Under the pieces are notes generated by a model that saw only the letters and a program-made list of their open reading frames with translations, searched no databases and was not told the DNA's origin. Below are positions 55,385 through 64,000 of a stretch of 64,000 nt of DNA, in pieces; the first letter of the stretch is position 1; every line of letters starts with the position of its first letter. Source of the stretch: Loripinus fragilis (lineage: Eukaryota > Mollusca > Bivalvia > Lucinida > Lucinidae); contig OZ026522.1 in assembly GCA_964019695.1 (NCBI GenBank), positions 17,606,687-17,670,686 of the forward strand. Reading direction: 5' to 3'. Made by a program: the position numbers and the translations under genes.

Positions 55385-56408
55385 TTTTATTATTATACCC
55401 GCTTTTTCGTAAGAAAAATAGGGTATATTAATTTCGTACCAAAGTCGGTCCGTCGTCCGTCCGTCCGTTCGTCTGTCCGTCTGTCCGTCCGTCCGTCCGT
55501 CACGTTTCTTGTAATTGTATCTTCTCCTAAACCGTTGGACGTAGCAACTTCAAACTTTGTAGGTGCATAGATCACATGATGTGGAGGGTACTGGGTGACA
55601 TTTCGTGTGACCTTGACCCCAAGGTCAAGGTCAAAGGTCAAATAATGTATTTTCTTGTAAATGCATCTCCTCATAAACTTTTCGAAGTAGCAACTTCAAA
55701 TTTTGTCTGTGCATAGGTCACATGATGTCAAGGGTACTGGGCGATGTTTTGTTTGACCTTGACCCCAAGGTCAAGGTCAAAGGTCAAATATGGTAATTCT
55801 TGAAAACGCATCTCCTCATGATGTTTTGGAAGTAGCAACTTCAAATTTTGCTTGTGCATAGGTCACATGATGTTAAGGGTACTAGGCAACACTTCATGTG
55901 ACCTTGACCTTAGGGTCAAGGTCAAATACCCCAAGGTCAAATAATGTATTTTCTTGCAAATGGATCTTCTCCTGAACCATTGGACATAGCAACTTCAAAG
56001 TTTACAGGTGCGTAGGTCACATGATGTGGATGGTACTGGATAACAATTTGTGTGACCTTGACTCCAAGGTCAAGGTCATATAGTTTACTTTCTTGTAAAT
56101 GCATCTTCTCCTAAACTGTTGGACGTAGCAACTTCAAATTTGGCAGGTGCATAGGTCATATGATTTGGAGGGCACTGGACAACATTTTGTGTGACCTTAA
56201 CAATTAGGTCAAGGTCATATAATGTATTTTATTGTAAATGCATCTCCTCCTTAACCATTGGACATATCAACTTCAAATTTCACAGGTGCATAGGTCACAT
56301 TATGTAGAAGGTACTCAGCTACATTTTGTGTGACCTTGACCCCAAGGTAAAGGTTATAGGTAAAAAAGCGGGTATTTGCGATGGTGTACCATCGACTGCT
56401 GCTCTAGT
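55385..56408 (+). repeat. P element 1: six units of about 145 bp with GTCC tract
   Basis: The ends TTATACCCGCTTTTTCGTAA and AAAAAAGCGGGTATTTGCGA are inverted, and ACCATCGACTGCTGCTCTAG follows. A (GTCC)n tract occupies 55,447-55,502. Units start near 55,506, 55,650, 55,795, 55,950, 56,089 and 56,227, each with TCTCCT-A-CC-TTGGACGTAG, CAACTTCAAATTT, GGTCACATGATG and TGTGACCTTGACC. Two units contain AAGGTCAAGGTCAAAGGTCA. In the CTC1 intron, 36 bases after the exon. Confidence 0.92.
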
Positions 56409-56794
56409 TTTTATTTTTATTATATACAATTTTAAGCGTGACACAATTTTCGCACTAAATCACGTCATACACCTTCACACATTATGTCATATTAATGGCA
56501 ATGGCAATGTCGGCCAAAACTGAAATCTTAGGAGCAGAAAAAGTGAAAATTTCAGCAAATCACGACAATTTAATATTACCAAAATTTTCTTTGCAATCTA
56601 ACTAAGAAAGTGAATACTCACACTTTGTGTTTTTGTCCACTAATAAGAAAGGTACAGGCATTTAAAATTCTGAAGTGGGCTCAAGGAAGTCAATGGAGAA
56701 AGCAGAGGACATCCAATTTTACCTGTGAAATACAACTTTTTCACGGCTGTGAAATACAACTTTTTATATTTTCACAGCTGTGAATACAGCTTTT
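56409..56794. other. CTC1 intron between two P elements
   Basis: No gene. CTGTGAAATACAACTTTTT is repeated at 56,725 and 56,749, with a third, shorter copy near 56,770. Confidence 0.5.
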
Positions 56795-58372
56795 TTATGC
56801 CCCCAAAGGAACTTTGGGAGGCATATAGTAATCGCACTGTCCGTCTGTCAGTCCGTCCGTCCGTCCCGCTTTCGTGTCCGGTCCATATCTCCTATATTCT
56901 TTGAGGTAGGAATTTTAAATTTGGTAAGTGGATACATCTTGGGATGGCGGAGTGTCGCATACCATTTTCGGGTCACTGTGACCTTGACCTTGACCTCTGA
57001 CCTAGTTTTTTTTACAATAAACGTGTCCGGAGCATATCCCTTATATTATTTGAGGTAGGAATCTCAAATTTAGTGTGTGGATGCATCTTGGGATGACAAA
57101 GTGTCACGTACCAAAATTGGGTCACTGTGACCTTGAACTTGACCTCTGACCCAGTTTCTTGAAAACTGCATTGAGTCTGGTGCATATCTCCTATATTCTT
57201 TGAAATAGGAATTCCAAATTTGGTGTGTAAATGCATCTTGGGATGAGGGGGTGTCACATGCCAATTTTGGGTCACTGTGACCTTGACCTCTAACCTAGTT
57301 TTAAGAATTATTGTGTCCGGAGCATATCTCTTATATTCTTTGAGTTAGGAATTCCAAATTTGGTGTGTGGATACATCTTGGGATAGTGGAGTGTCATGTT
57401 CCATTTTCGGGTCACTGTGACCTTGACCTCTGACCTAGTTTTTAGAAAAATCGTGTCCATAGCATATCTCTTATATTATTTGAGATAGGAATCTCGAATT
57501 TGGTGTGTGGATGCATCTTGGGATGTATGAGTGTCGCATACCATAATTGGGTCACTGTGACCTTGAACTTGACCTCTGACCTTGTTTCTAGAAACTGCAT
57601 TGAGTCTGGTGCATATCTCCTATATTCTTTGAGATAGGAATTCAAACTTTAGTGTGTAAATACATCTTGGGATGACGGGGTGTCACATACCATTTTTGGG
57701 TCACTGTGACCTTGACCTCTGACCTAGTTTTAAGAATTTTTGTGTCCCGAGCATATCTCATATATTCTTTGAGTTAGGAATTCCAAATTTGGTGTGTGGA
57801 TGCATCTTGGGATAGCTGAGTGTCATGTACCATTTTCGGGTCACTGTGACCTTGACCTCTGACCTAGTTTTTAGAATAATCATGTCCAGAGCATATCTCT
57901 TATATTATTTGAGGTAGGAATCTCAAATTTGGTGTGTGGATGCATCTTGGGATGACGAAGTGTCTCTTACCATAATTTAGTCACTATGACCTTGAACTTG
58001 ACCTCTGACCTAGTTTCTAGAAACTGTTGCATATCTCCTATATTCTTTGAAATAGGAATTCCAAATTTGGTATGTAAATGCATCTTGGGATGCCTGAGTG
58101 TCACAAACCATTTTTGGGTCACTGTGACCTTGACCTCTGACCTCGCTTTCAAGAATTATTGTGTCCAGAGCATATCTCCTATATTATTTGATGTAGGAAT
58201 CCCAAATTTGGGGTGGTGATTCCTCTTGGGATGGCGGAGTGGTGCATAACATTTTGAGTCACTTTGACCTTGACATTGACTTCTGGCCTCATTTCTAGTT
58301 TTTTCGTGCTATATTACAGCTATCTTTCCTCAAATGTGTCTTATACTAGACCGATTCCTTTGGGGGCATTCG
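56795..58372 (+). repeat. P element 2: about ten units with trimeric order
   Basis: The ends TTTATGCCCCCAAAGG and CCTTTGGGGGCATTCG are inverted. A (GTCC)n tract is at 56,838-56,865. About ten units of 140-150 bp follow (ATCTC(C/T)TATATT, GAGGTAGGAAT, CATCTTGGGATG, GGTCACTGTGACCTTGACCT). The unit type with TTATATTATTTGA and TGACCTTGAACTTGACC returns at 57,024, 57,451 and 57,880, which gives a three-unit higher-order repeat of about 428 bp. Confidence 0.92.
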
Positions 58373-58509
58373 TCACGTGTTTGTGACATTTCTTGTTTAA
58401 AATATGCATTATATTTAATCAATATATTCCTGTATTTCATTACTTCGTATATAATAAATTTATATATTCCTGATATAGAGAGATATATAGATTTTGCTAC
58501 TCCTTTTAT

Positions 58510-58755
58510 CATGGGTGAAAGTTTTCAGGATTATTCCTGAATTCAGGATTTTGAGGCTGACTCTCCACAGAAAGTCAGCCTCAAAATGCTGATTTAAGGA
58601 GATTATAATAGGTTCTCTGATATATAGTCTGTCTATCTAAAGACAATTGACCATTTAAACTTGAAATTGTGAGTAGTTAGTGGGCATATCTCAAGTTTTA
58701 AGATTGGAATTTTGAAAGTTCAGGATTTTGGAATTTTTGAGCTTTCACCCATGTT
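58510..58755. repeat. Outlying copy of the CTC1 intronic array
   Basis: TCATGGGTGAAAGTTTTCAG, GATTATTCCTGAATTCAGGA, AAAGTCAGCCTCAAAATGCT and TTTTGAGCTTTCACCCATG are array units, partly inverted. Confidence 0.75.
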
Positions 58756-58759
58756 TTAT

Positions 58760-58945
58760 CCCTACAGTAGGTACGCATATGCGCAGTCTGATCAGAGCTT
58801 TTGCTAGTTGCTTGAATATTATATGACTGTTAATCTACTGATCGAACATCATTTGGAGTTTCTAAGCTTAAAAGGGGGGCTGCACATTCTTGTCTGAGTC
58901 TACACTTGTCAAGATGCCACATTGTTGAAAATAGCTTGTCGGGGC
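58760..58945 (+). repeat. FB3 foldback element
   Basis: CGCATATGCGCAGTCTGATC, GCTTGAATATTATATGACTG, CATTTGGAGTTTCTAAGCTT and GCTGCACATTCTTGTCTGAG match FB3 in the orientation of the 32,180 fragment. Confidence 0.75.
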
Positions 58946-58997
58946 TCATATAAAGTAAAAATATTTGCCTATAGATATGCCTATAGTATCAAGATTT

Positions 58998-59598
58998 CAG
59001 GGATTTTCCTAGGCCTGATTTGGGGCCGAATAGGGGCCCCTTTCCAATTCAAAAATGAGCAAAAAGATCCCAAAATGGTGGGGTTTTTAACTTTGACCAT
59101 TTTTTTCACCATGATGGCATATATTTTTTTAGTCATAATTATATATGTTTTGCTCCCTTATGTCTGTATTTATGTAATTTAGTGGTTTTGAGTCTTTTGC
59201 ATCACTAGAAAGATGATGTGATTTTGCCAAATTCTGGTGCGGCAAAAAAAAACTGGTGGCTGTTATATCATTCCCAATTTCTTAGTTCTACATTTTGGTG
59301 AAAATTTCATGAAAATCCTATAAAAAACCAAAGTTAAAAATGCATGAAAACTTGCATAAAAATGTGAATGAAAATATGTTTTCATTCACATTTTTGTGCA
59401 ATTTTTCATGAGTTCTTATGAAGGGCAAGTAAAGCAACAAATGTGTTACAACTTTACGCTGCTAATTTCTTATATGGTTTTTAATTAATTTAAGATGGTG
59501 GTTCAGTTCTAGTTTTCCCAATTTGATGGTCCAAATGCTTTTTTCTCAAAATTCAACCGGCCCCTGGCCCCAGCTTCAGAATGGTAGGAAAATCCCTA
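58998..59598. mobile_element. TIR element (CAGGGATTTTCCTA), second copy
   Basis: It starts CAGGGATTTTCCTAGGCC and ends GGTAGGAAAATCCCT. GGGGCCGAATAGGGGCCCC at the left and GGCCCCTGGCCCC at the right are the same subterminal words as at 49,352. About 170 bp longer than that copy. Confidence 0.85.
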
Positions 59599-59664
59599 GG
59601 TCTTTTTGATAATTTGCATTAATGTTTGGTATGATGGTAGATGTAATGAAGTTTTACTGCCTGC

Positions 59665-59872
59665 TATCTCCATTAAAGGATGTCAATAACCTGTCTAAGT
59701 GGCCACCTCTATTAACCAAGTAGCCTGTATTAAGCAAGCATGTATTTAGGTCCAGCATAGGCACATACTTTAAAAAGTAACTGTATTAAGCAAGCACCTG
59801 TCTTAAGCAAGCATATTTTGCCTATCCCTTAGGTGCTTGCTTAATACAGATTGGACTGTATTGCACTGGTTT
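59665..59872. repeat. AAGCAAGCA-type inverted-repeat element
   Basis: GTATTAAGCAAGCA occurs three times and is inverted as GTGCTTGCTTAATACAG near 59,834. The left GTCTAAGTGGCCACCTCTAT resembles the GGCCACTCAAAAA end of the element at 63,797. Confidence 0.6.
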
Positions 59873-60053
59873 GAAAATAGTCTGGCACAACTGGTTCTTG
59901 GTTGACCATCTTCCAAGATTGTGATTTGTTTCAGAACATGGCCACTAGGGAGTGGTCCAATATATTTTAAGTGAACACTTTAAAAAAATGTCAAAAAGTA
60001 TGGAAGGCTTAGACCCAAAATTAGATATCTAACCCCACTAGTAGATATATTAG

Positions 60054-60465
60054 CACAGGCTTGAAAAGAACTTGAATTTAGAGACCTTTCATGAAAAGTC
60101 CTTGAAAATGAAATCTGCCTTGAAAAGTACTGGAAAATCACTCAAAAACCTTGAAAAGTCCTTGAATTCTACTATTTTCTGTAGGACTAAGCACTTTTGA
60201 TAGAGACCTAAATCAATATAAAATTGTTGTGCCTTTATTTGGTGTAGCAATTGCTGCACCAAATAAAGGCACAACAATTTTATACTAATTTTCCAGTACT
60301 AATGTCTCCATTCTCTCAGTCAAGCATTTCTGACGTAGATTTTTAGCACTTAAATCAGGATTTTCCCTAAACTTTTAGTCCTTGAAAATAGTAGGAAGGT
60401 CTTTAGAAGTACTTGAAAAGTCCTTGAATTTTACTCAAACTTGCCTGTATGAACCTTGTTGACCC
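60054..60465. mobile_element. CAGGGTTCGCACAGG-type element with expanded core
   Basis: CACAGGCTTGAAAAG at the left and CTTGCCTGTATGAACCTTG at the right are its decayed TIRs. The TGAAAAGTCCTTGAA body is shared with 51,831-52,199. At the place where that copy has TATAAAAGTGTGTTACAATTT, this one has a palindrome with 26-bp arms (60,219-60,284; arm AATTGTTGTGCCTTTATTTG). Confidence 0.82.
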
Positions 60466-60599
60466 TTTAACCACTGATAGGTTCTTCATTCTGGTTGGAT
60501 ACAGTAAACTTGGAATTATCCATTGTACATATTGAGGGGTCAAGATCATAAATTCTGAATAAAAGTTGTATTTCTTCATTTGAAGATAATTTTTGTCTT

Positions 60600-61497
60600 A
60601 GGCCAAAAAAAAAAATAGGTGTGTTTACGGTTTGCCCACCGACCCTGTTTTATAGCTGCCCACCCTACCATTTTTTCTCCAAAAATAAAAAAAACGAGAC
60701 TGTTGTCCGACCCTGCTCGAGCGGTCCCGGATTTTAGTACTGGTATTCAAATTTTTTGCTGATTCTATTCTATTTGGTATGTAGTCAAACCTTTTACGGA
60801 TACCTTCGGATTTTGTCAATCCAAGATGGCGACGTTCTCGTCCCTTTTTGTTTCAAAAAATGTGATCACCAAGATCAGAAAAGCTTGTTTGAAGCAACAA
60901 GTCATCACCAGATGACTTAAGATATTTAATGACAACTATCCATGCGATAGCGTCTTTCTTCTTTGGGTTTATTTCCCTCTTCTGTTGCTTGACGTTGTAA
61001 ATAGAGGTTTAGAACTATCGGAAGAAAGAAAGTTAAACACATTTATCACTGACTACATTGACCGCTTTATTATTTACAAGAGTGCCAGGTATGTTCCTTT
61101 TGTTCAGTGTCGAAGGTAATGAAGGGAAAATCTGTGCTTTGCCTTTGGACTTTGTCATAAATGAACCAGCCAATCAGTTTGATTTTCAGTTTGAGAATGT
61201 TTTCTTGTTTTATATATTCCAGTCTTTTCTCATCTCAATATTCTTTGGTCCAAGCTTGGATCATATAAAACAGAACAAACCAAGTAATTTGAAGTCACTT
61301 TTTTATTTTTTCTTTACAAACCTTGGTACATAAATAGAAAAAAAAATCGAGTAAAAAAAAAAAGTCGACCTGACCTACCTACCCTATTTCAAATTAAAAA
61401 AAAAAAAAAAGAAAAGAAAAAAAAAAATCGACCTACCTACCCTGTTTCAAATTTTCATCAAATAGTAAACACACATATTTTTTTTTTTTGGCCTTAT
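60600..61497. mobile_element. G-family element, long form (about 0.9 kb)
   Basis: It starts TTAGGCCAAAAAAAAAAATA and ends ACACACATATTTTTTTTTTT, then GGCCTTATA. Both ends carry CTACC(A/C)/GACCTACCTACCCT blocks. The interior of about 650 bases (ATGGCGACGTTCTCGTCCCT, a TTTTATATATTCCAG word and a 91-codon frame at 61,058-61,333) is absent from shorter G copies. The frame has no recognisable domain. Confidence 0.75.
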
Positions 61498-61578
61498 ATG
61501 CAAACAGTGTGGACCCTGGTGAAGTGCGGCACTATTCGGTATTTCATCTAGGCCTTCACTATTTGCTAAAGTATGCAA
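61495..61578. repeat. H hairpin element
   Basis: GCAAACAGTGTGGACCCTGG and AGGCCTTCACTATTTGC form a mismatched outer stem; the inner arms are GTGAAGTGCGG and GGTATTTCATC. 61,579-62,070 holds nothing further. Confidence 0.65.
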
Positions 61579-62074
61579 TTTTAAATCACTTGTATATGAG
61601 GGTCATCAAATAAGTTCTTACATTAAGCAACCAAGAATGCTCAAAGCAGCTAGGTTAATGTCATTGTGGTATTTGCTTTTATGGGTCAATTGTGTATTCA
61701 GACAACATCACCAACCACTAATGTAACATTTTTGGTGACCATGGGCTCTCACAGTGTTGTTTACAAATTTGTATAGCATAAGATCAGGTTGTGATAAAAA
61801 CTCCATATTTCAAACATGAATAGGCAACACCCATGGCCACATGCAATGTTTAATAGAATTCTGATTTCAATAACAGTTTCTGAGATATGAGGCCATTGTC
61901 AGAACTTAATGGATGACCCACGTATGAAGGGTTAAAAAGTGGCTTCACTTATCAGCGGTAAGTAACAATCTGAAGATGGCTCATATGCTTTGAGTTAAAA
62001 ATAAGAAAAGTAATTTGGGAATTTCCTGCTTATCCTGAGGCCTATTTTTTAAAAGAAAATATTTTATTACCCAG

Positions 62075-62170
62075 GAATGGCTACAGCATTGTGGAATTCA
62101 TACAGAAGATGTCCAGTTTACTGAAGAATGTTTACAGACAGAGCCGGACTCCAAACTGGTCTCTTATCAG
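62075..62170 (+). CDS. CTC1 exon
   Basis: Acceptor TTTTATTACCCAG, 96 bases, donor TATCAG|GTACTG, phase 0 on both sides. It encodes EWLQHCGIHTEDVQFTEECL, then QTEPDSKLVSYQ. Human CTC1 at the corresponding place has a poorly conserved linker, then SLVRYSRLLSYSG; here DSKLVSYQ leads into G at the start of the next exon, so the join falls inside the conserved region. A degenerate copy of the second half of this exon lies about 110 bases downstream. Confidence 0.85.
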
Positions 62171-62269
62171 GTACTGTATTTATTCCTTTATAAGATATGG
62201 CTAATAGGCAAGTATATGGACTAGATTAAGAAAGCTGTATAGTCGACAATTAATATCTGCTAGATGCTT

Positions 62270-62352
62270 ACATGAAGACAGATGAGGTCCGGTTTACTGG
62301 AGAAAGTTAACAGACTGAGTCGGACTCAAAAAAGGTCTCTATAAGGAACAGT
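62270..62352 (+). pseudogene. Echo copy of the preceding CTC1 exon
   Basis: ATGAAGACAGATGAGGTCCG, GTTTACTGGAGAAAGTTAAC and AGACTGAGTCGGACTC align with the exon's ACAGAAGATGTCCAGTTTAC, TGAAGAATGTTTACAGAC and AGAGCCGGACTCC. The match continues past the old donor into GAACAGTATTTATT (exon side: GTACTGTATTTATT). The donor GT is now GAAC and the frame is broken (a TAA arises), so it is dead. Confidence 0.8.
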
Positions 62353-62427
62353 ATTTATTTTCTATCTCATAGCCCATTTGAAAAAATTGCCTCTCATGGA
62401 ATAGCACATAAATTTGTTAATATGTAC

Positions 62428-62692
62428 TAAGGCCAAAGAAAAAAGTACTTGACAATGTGCTTAGGGTAACCAGACCCTACCTAAATTTACTGGTGAAACC
62501 TAGAATTTCTTTCAGGTTTCTGGAAAAAAATATAATTTTATGCATTTTGAAAGGCAAAATGCCTTTCAAAATGCATAAAATTATATTTTTTCCAGAAAAA
62601 AAATCTAAAAAAATATGAAAGCCCACCCTACCTAAAATTTTCCAACCTGTTACCCCGAAACACACTTATTTTTTTATTTGGCCTTAGTAAGT
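62428..62692. mobile_element. G-family TIR element with palindromic core
   Basis: It starts AAGGCCAAAGAAAAAAGTAC and ends AACACACTTATTTTTTTATT, then TGGCCTTAG. The core 62,520-62,596 is a near-perfect palindrome with 36-bp arms centred on AAAGGCAAAATGCCTTT, unrelated in sequence to the core of the 47,815 copy. Confidence 0.85.
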
Positions 62693-62844
62693 GGTACACT
62701 ATCTAAAAGTAGATGCCAATACAGAGATCTAGCCTTTTTGCTAAAGCTGAAAAAATGTTGAAAGATCAAATTGCAGGCAAGTTTTTCCTCTGCAAAATGG
62801 CTATTATTCAATCATAAAATAAATGTTCAAAATAATTGCTGACC

Positions 62845-63047
62845 GGGAGCGCAGTGGCTCAGTGGTAGAGTGCTTGACTCGAGACCGAGGGGCTGCGTGG
62901 TCAAGCCTCACCGGTGTCACTGCGTTGTGGTCCTTGAGCAAGACACATTTATCCTAGCTTAGTACTGGTTCAACCCAGGAAGACCCGTCCCTGTTTAACT
63001 GAAAGATTGTTGATGGGACGTAAAGAATCAAATCAAACAAACAAAAA
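62845..63047 (+). mobile_element. S1 SINE, full length, in CTC1 intron
   Basis: GGGAGCGCAGTGGCTCAGTG head with box A-like sequence, box B-like region altered (GTGGTCAAGCC for GGTTCGAGCC), ACTGGTTCAACCCAGGAAGA body and AATCAAATCAAACAAACAAA tail. Confidence 0.92.
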
Positions 63048-63159
63048 ATAACCGCTGGTATCTGTTTTAAGTAGATTTTACATTATGCACCTTGGGCTCC
63101 AGATGCATTTTACGATTATACATTTTGTGAATTACTAGACAACAGGCTTAAAATACAAA

Positions 63160-63330
63160 CTGCATTTATCTTAATCTCCTAGTGTTGTCTGATGATAACT
63201 TTATCAAACAGTTTGGACCCAGATCAGGCTGGACAGAATGTCGTACCTAATCTGGATCCAAATTGTTTGACACTCTGATCCTATTCCTGATTGAATTTTT
63301 CGAAAAAGTTGATTTGAAAAAAAAAGTTGA
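63160..63330. repeat. H element, long form
   Basis: CTAGTGTTGTCTGATGATAA leads to CAAACAGTTTGGACCCAGAT and ATCTGGATCCAAATTGTTTG. The inner arms CAGGCTGGACA and TGTCGTACCT are poorly paired. TTCCTGATTGAATTTTTCGA and AAAAAGTTGA follow, as at 48,895. Confidence 0.75.
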
Positions 63331-63334
63331 CAAT

Positions 63335-63502
63335 GCAGGGCTCGGAAAATAACACTCGTTTGCTCGTATTTAGGAGTTCCTCAGGCTGCAGGGCAAGTGA
63401 AAATTTTGATATTTCTAGTGCAAATTAAATTTTTTCCCGTGTATGCCAATTTTTTTGTGATGCAGGGCAAGTGCCTATTTTAAGATATTTCGAGGCCTGC
63501 AA
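63335..63502. repeat. GCAGGGC-type short element
   Basis: GCAGGGCTCGGAAAATAACA and ATTTCGAGGCCTGC form weak inverted ends. CTGCAGGGCAAGTG occurs at 63,388 and GCAGGGCAAGTG at 63,461. It resembles the ACGAGT family of 16,456 in word style only. Confidence 0.5.
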
Positions 63503-63591
63503 TGACAGGTGGGGTGTGTGAAAGTGTTAATTGTAAAATATGTATGTCATATTTCTAATTTGCTGTTAGACACCCATATATTGTGCAAAAT

Positions 63592-63634
63592 ATGAAACCT
63601 GTGCAAATTGCACAGGTTTCATATTTAGTACATT
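63592..63634. repeat. Perfect hairpin
   Basis: AAATATGAAACCTGTGCAA and TTGCACAGGTTTCATATTT are perfectly complementary with no more than a base or two of loop. Confidence 0.88.
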
Positions 63635-63677
63635 TCAAGAGGCTGTATTCCTTAAAATATGTTCTATTGATTTTTAG

Positions 63678-63739
63678 GGGATTGTGACTAAAGTACTTGA
63701 TGGTGCTCTTGGTGTGTTTGAGTTAGACAACAGAGTCAG
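63678..63739 (+). CDS. CTC1 exon
   Basis: Acceptor TATTGATTTTTAG, 62 bases, donor GTCAG|GTAACT. It reads GIVTKVLDGALGVFELDNRV plus two bases of an Arg codon. Human CTC1 has [20 protein letters not shown] at this point (from memory), so the correspondence is close and ungapped. Together with SKLVSYQ from the exon before, this is the clearest CTC1 signature in the window. The gene continues past 64,000. Confidence 0.92.
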
Positions 63740-63796
63740 GTAACTTTTAGGCTATACCAGTGACACTGTTCATTCTAGGCTGAGTCATTAAACTCA

Positions 63797-64000
63797 GTAA
63801 AACCCGTTTTAAGCGGCCACTCAAAAATAGACGATTCAAAGATATTAATGACAAGTGGTAGCTTAATGAAGGTCGAAAGTACTGCAGAATGCTCCCCTTG
63901 GAGCATTCTGCAATACTTTTAACCTGCTTTAAGCAATAATTGGTATTGAAAACCAATTTTTGGTGTTCTTTTTGAGTGGTTGCTTAAGACGGGTTTTACT
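63797..64000. mobile_element. TIR element with 32-bp ends, at window edge
   Basis: AGTAAAACCCGTTTTAAGCG, then GCCACTCAAAAA, is inverted at 63,969-64,000. The core has a hairpin, AGTACTGCAGAATGCTCC with GGAGCATTCTGCAATACT (63,879-63,919). The right flank is outside the window, so no TSD can be checked. Confidence 0.88.

Noticed and set aside
55440..55505. CRISPR-like or regulatory (GTCC)n array
   Set aside because: It is a tetranucleotide microsatellite that forms part of P elements.
61058..61333. 91-codon frame with hydrophobic segment
   Set aside because: It lies inside a G element, no relatives are recognised, and an AT-rich frame of this size is expected by chance.
62477..62665. Minus-strand frame across the G element core
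   Set aside because: It is a translation of a palindrome; both strands give similar peptides.

Overview
The window reads as nuclear DNA of a bivalve mollusc. It is AT-rich, its genes are spread over small exons with long introns, and it is packed with mollusc-type repeats: tandem-repeat elements with a (GTCC/ACGG)n tract like the bivalve 'pearl'/DTC84 elements, tRNA-derived SINEs, CR1-like and I-like LINEs, and dozens of short inverted-repeat elements. No bacterial operon, rRNA gene, functional tRNA gene or CRISPR array was seen. The taxon is inferred from repeat style and gene structure; no search was run.

Two host genes are recognised. On the minus strand, 13,592 down to 11,480, are the second and last coding exons of a C15orf61 homologue; its first exon was not found. 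On the plus strand, from about 47.4 kb to the window edge, are exons of CTC1, the large subunit of the telomere CST complex. Four are well supported (51,051-51,111; 55,167-55,349; 62,075-62,170; 63,678-63,739), 49,984-50,046 joins them in phase, and one upstream exon is tentative. The C-terminal two thirds of CTC1 lies beyond the window. A 77-codon single-span membrane protein frame at 10,688-10,921 is a possible third gene.

Region by region: 1-1.7 kb, a satellite with 190- and 116-bp units; 1.7-10 kb, SINEs, foldback elements and MITEs; 10.7-14 kb, the C15orf61 homologue with MITEs tight against its exons; 14-19.5 kb, intronic or intergenic repeats; 19.57-22.52 kb, one nested inverted-repeat element with a 9-bp target duplication; 22.8-26.7 kb, a near-complete but dead CR1-like LINE; 27-29.5 kb, two terminal-inverted-repeat elements, one carrying a second LINE fragment; 30-35 kb, foldback elements and a mariner remnant; 35.3-37.9 kb, a DNA transposon with a broken transposase; 38.7-41.6 kb, a 5'-truncated I-like LINE split by a SINE; 42.5-46.6 kb, more DNA elements; 46-64 kb, the CTC1 gene with heavily invaded introns.

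Repeat labels used below: M = about 190-bp palindromic MITE; FB1 and FB3 = foldback elements with GATCAG-rich arms; G = elements with GGCCAAAAA-type ends; H = short hairpin element with conserved outer stem; P = pearl-like tandem-repeat element; S1 and S2 = two tRNA-derived SINE families; TIR = terminal inverted repeat; TSD = target-site duplication.

The strongest unusual signals are: exon 2 of the C15orf61 homologue bracketed by inverted M copies; degenerate 'echo' copies of CTC1 exons; a repeat array that multiplies a splice-acceptor-like word just before a true CTC1 acceptor; dispersed elements whose ends are conserved but whose palindromic cores differ from copy to copy; and P elements that carry dense nuclear-receptor half-site arrays.
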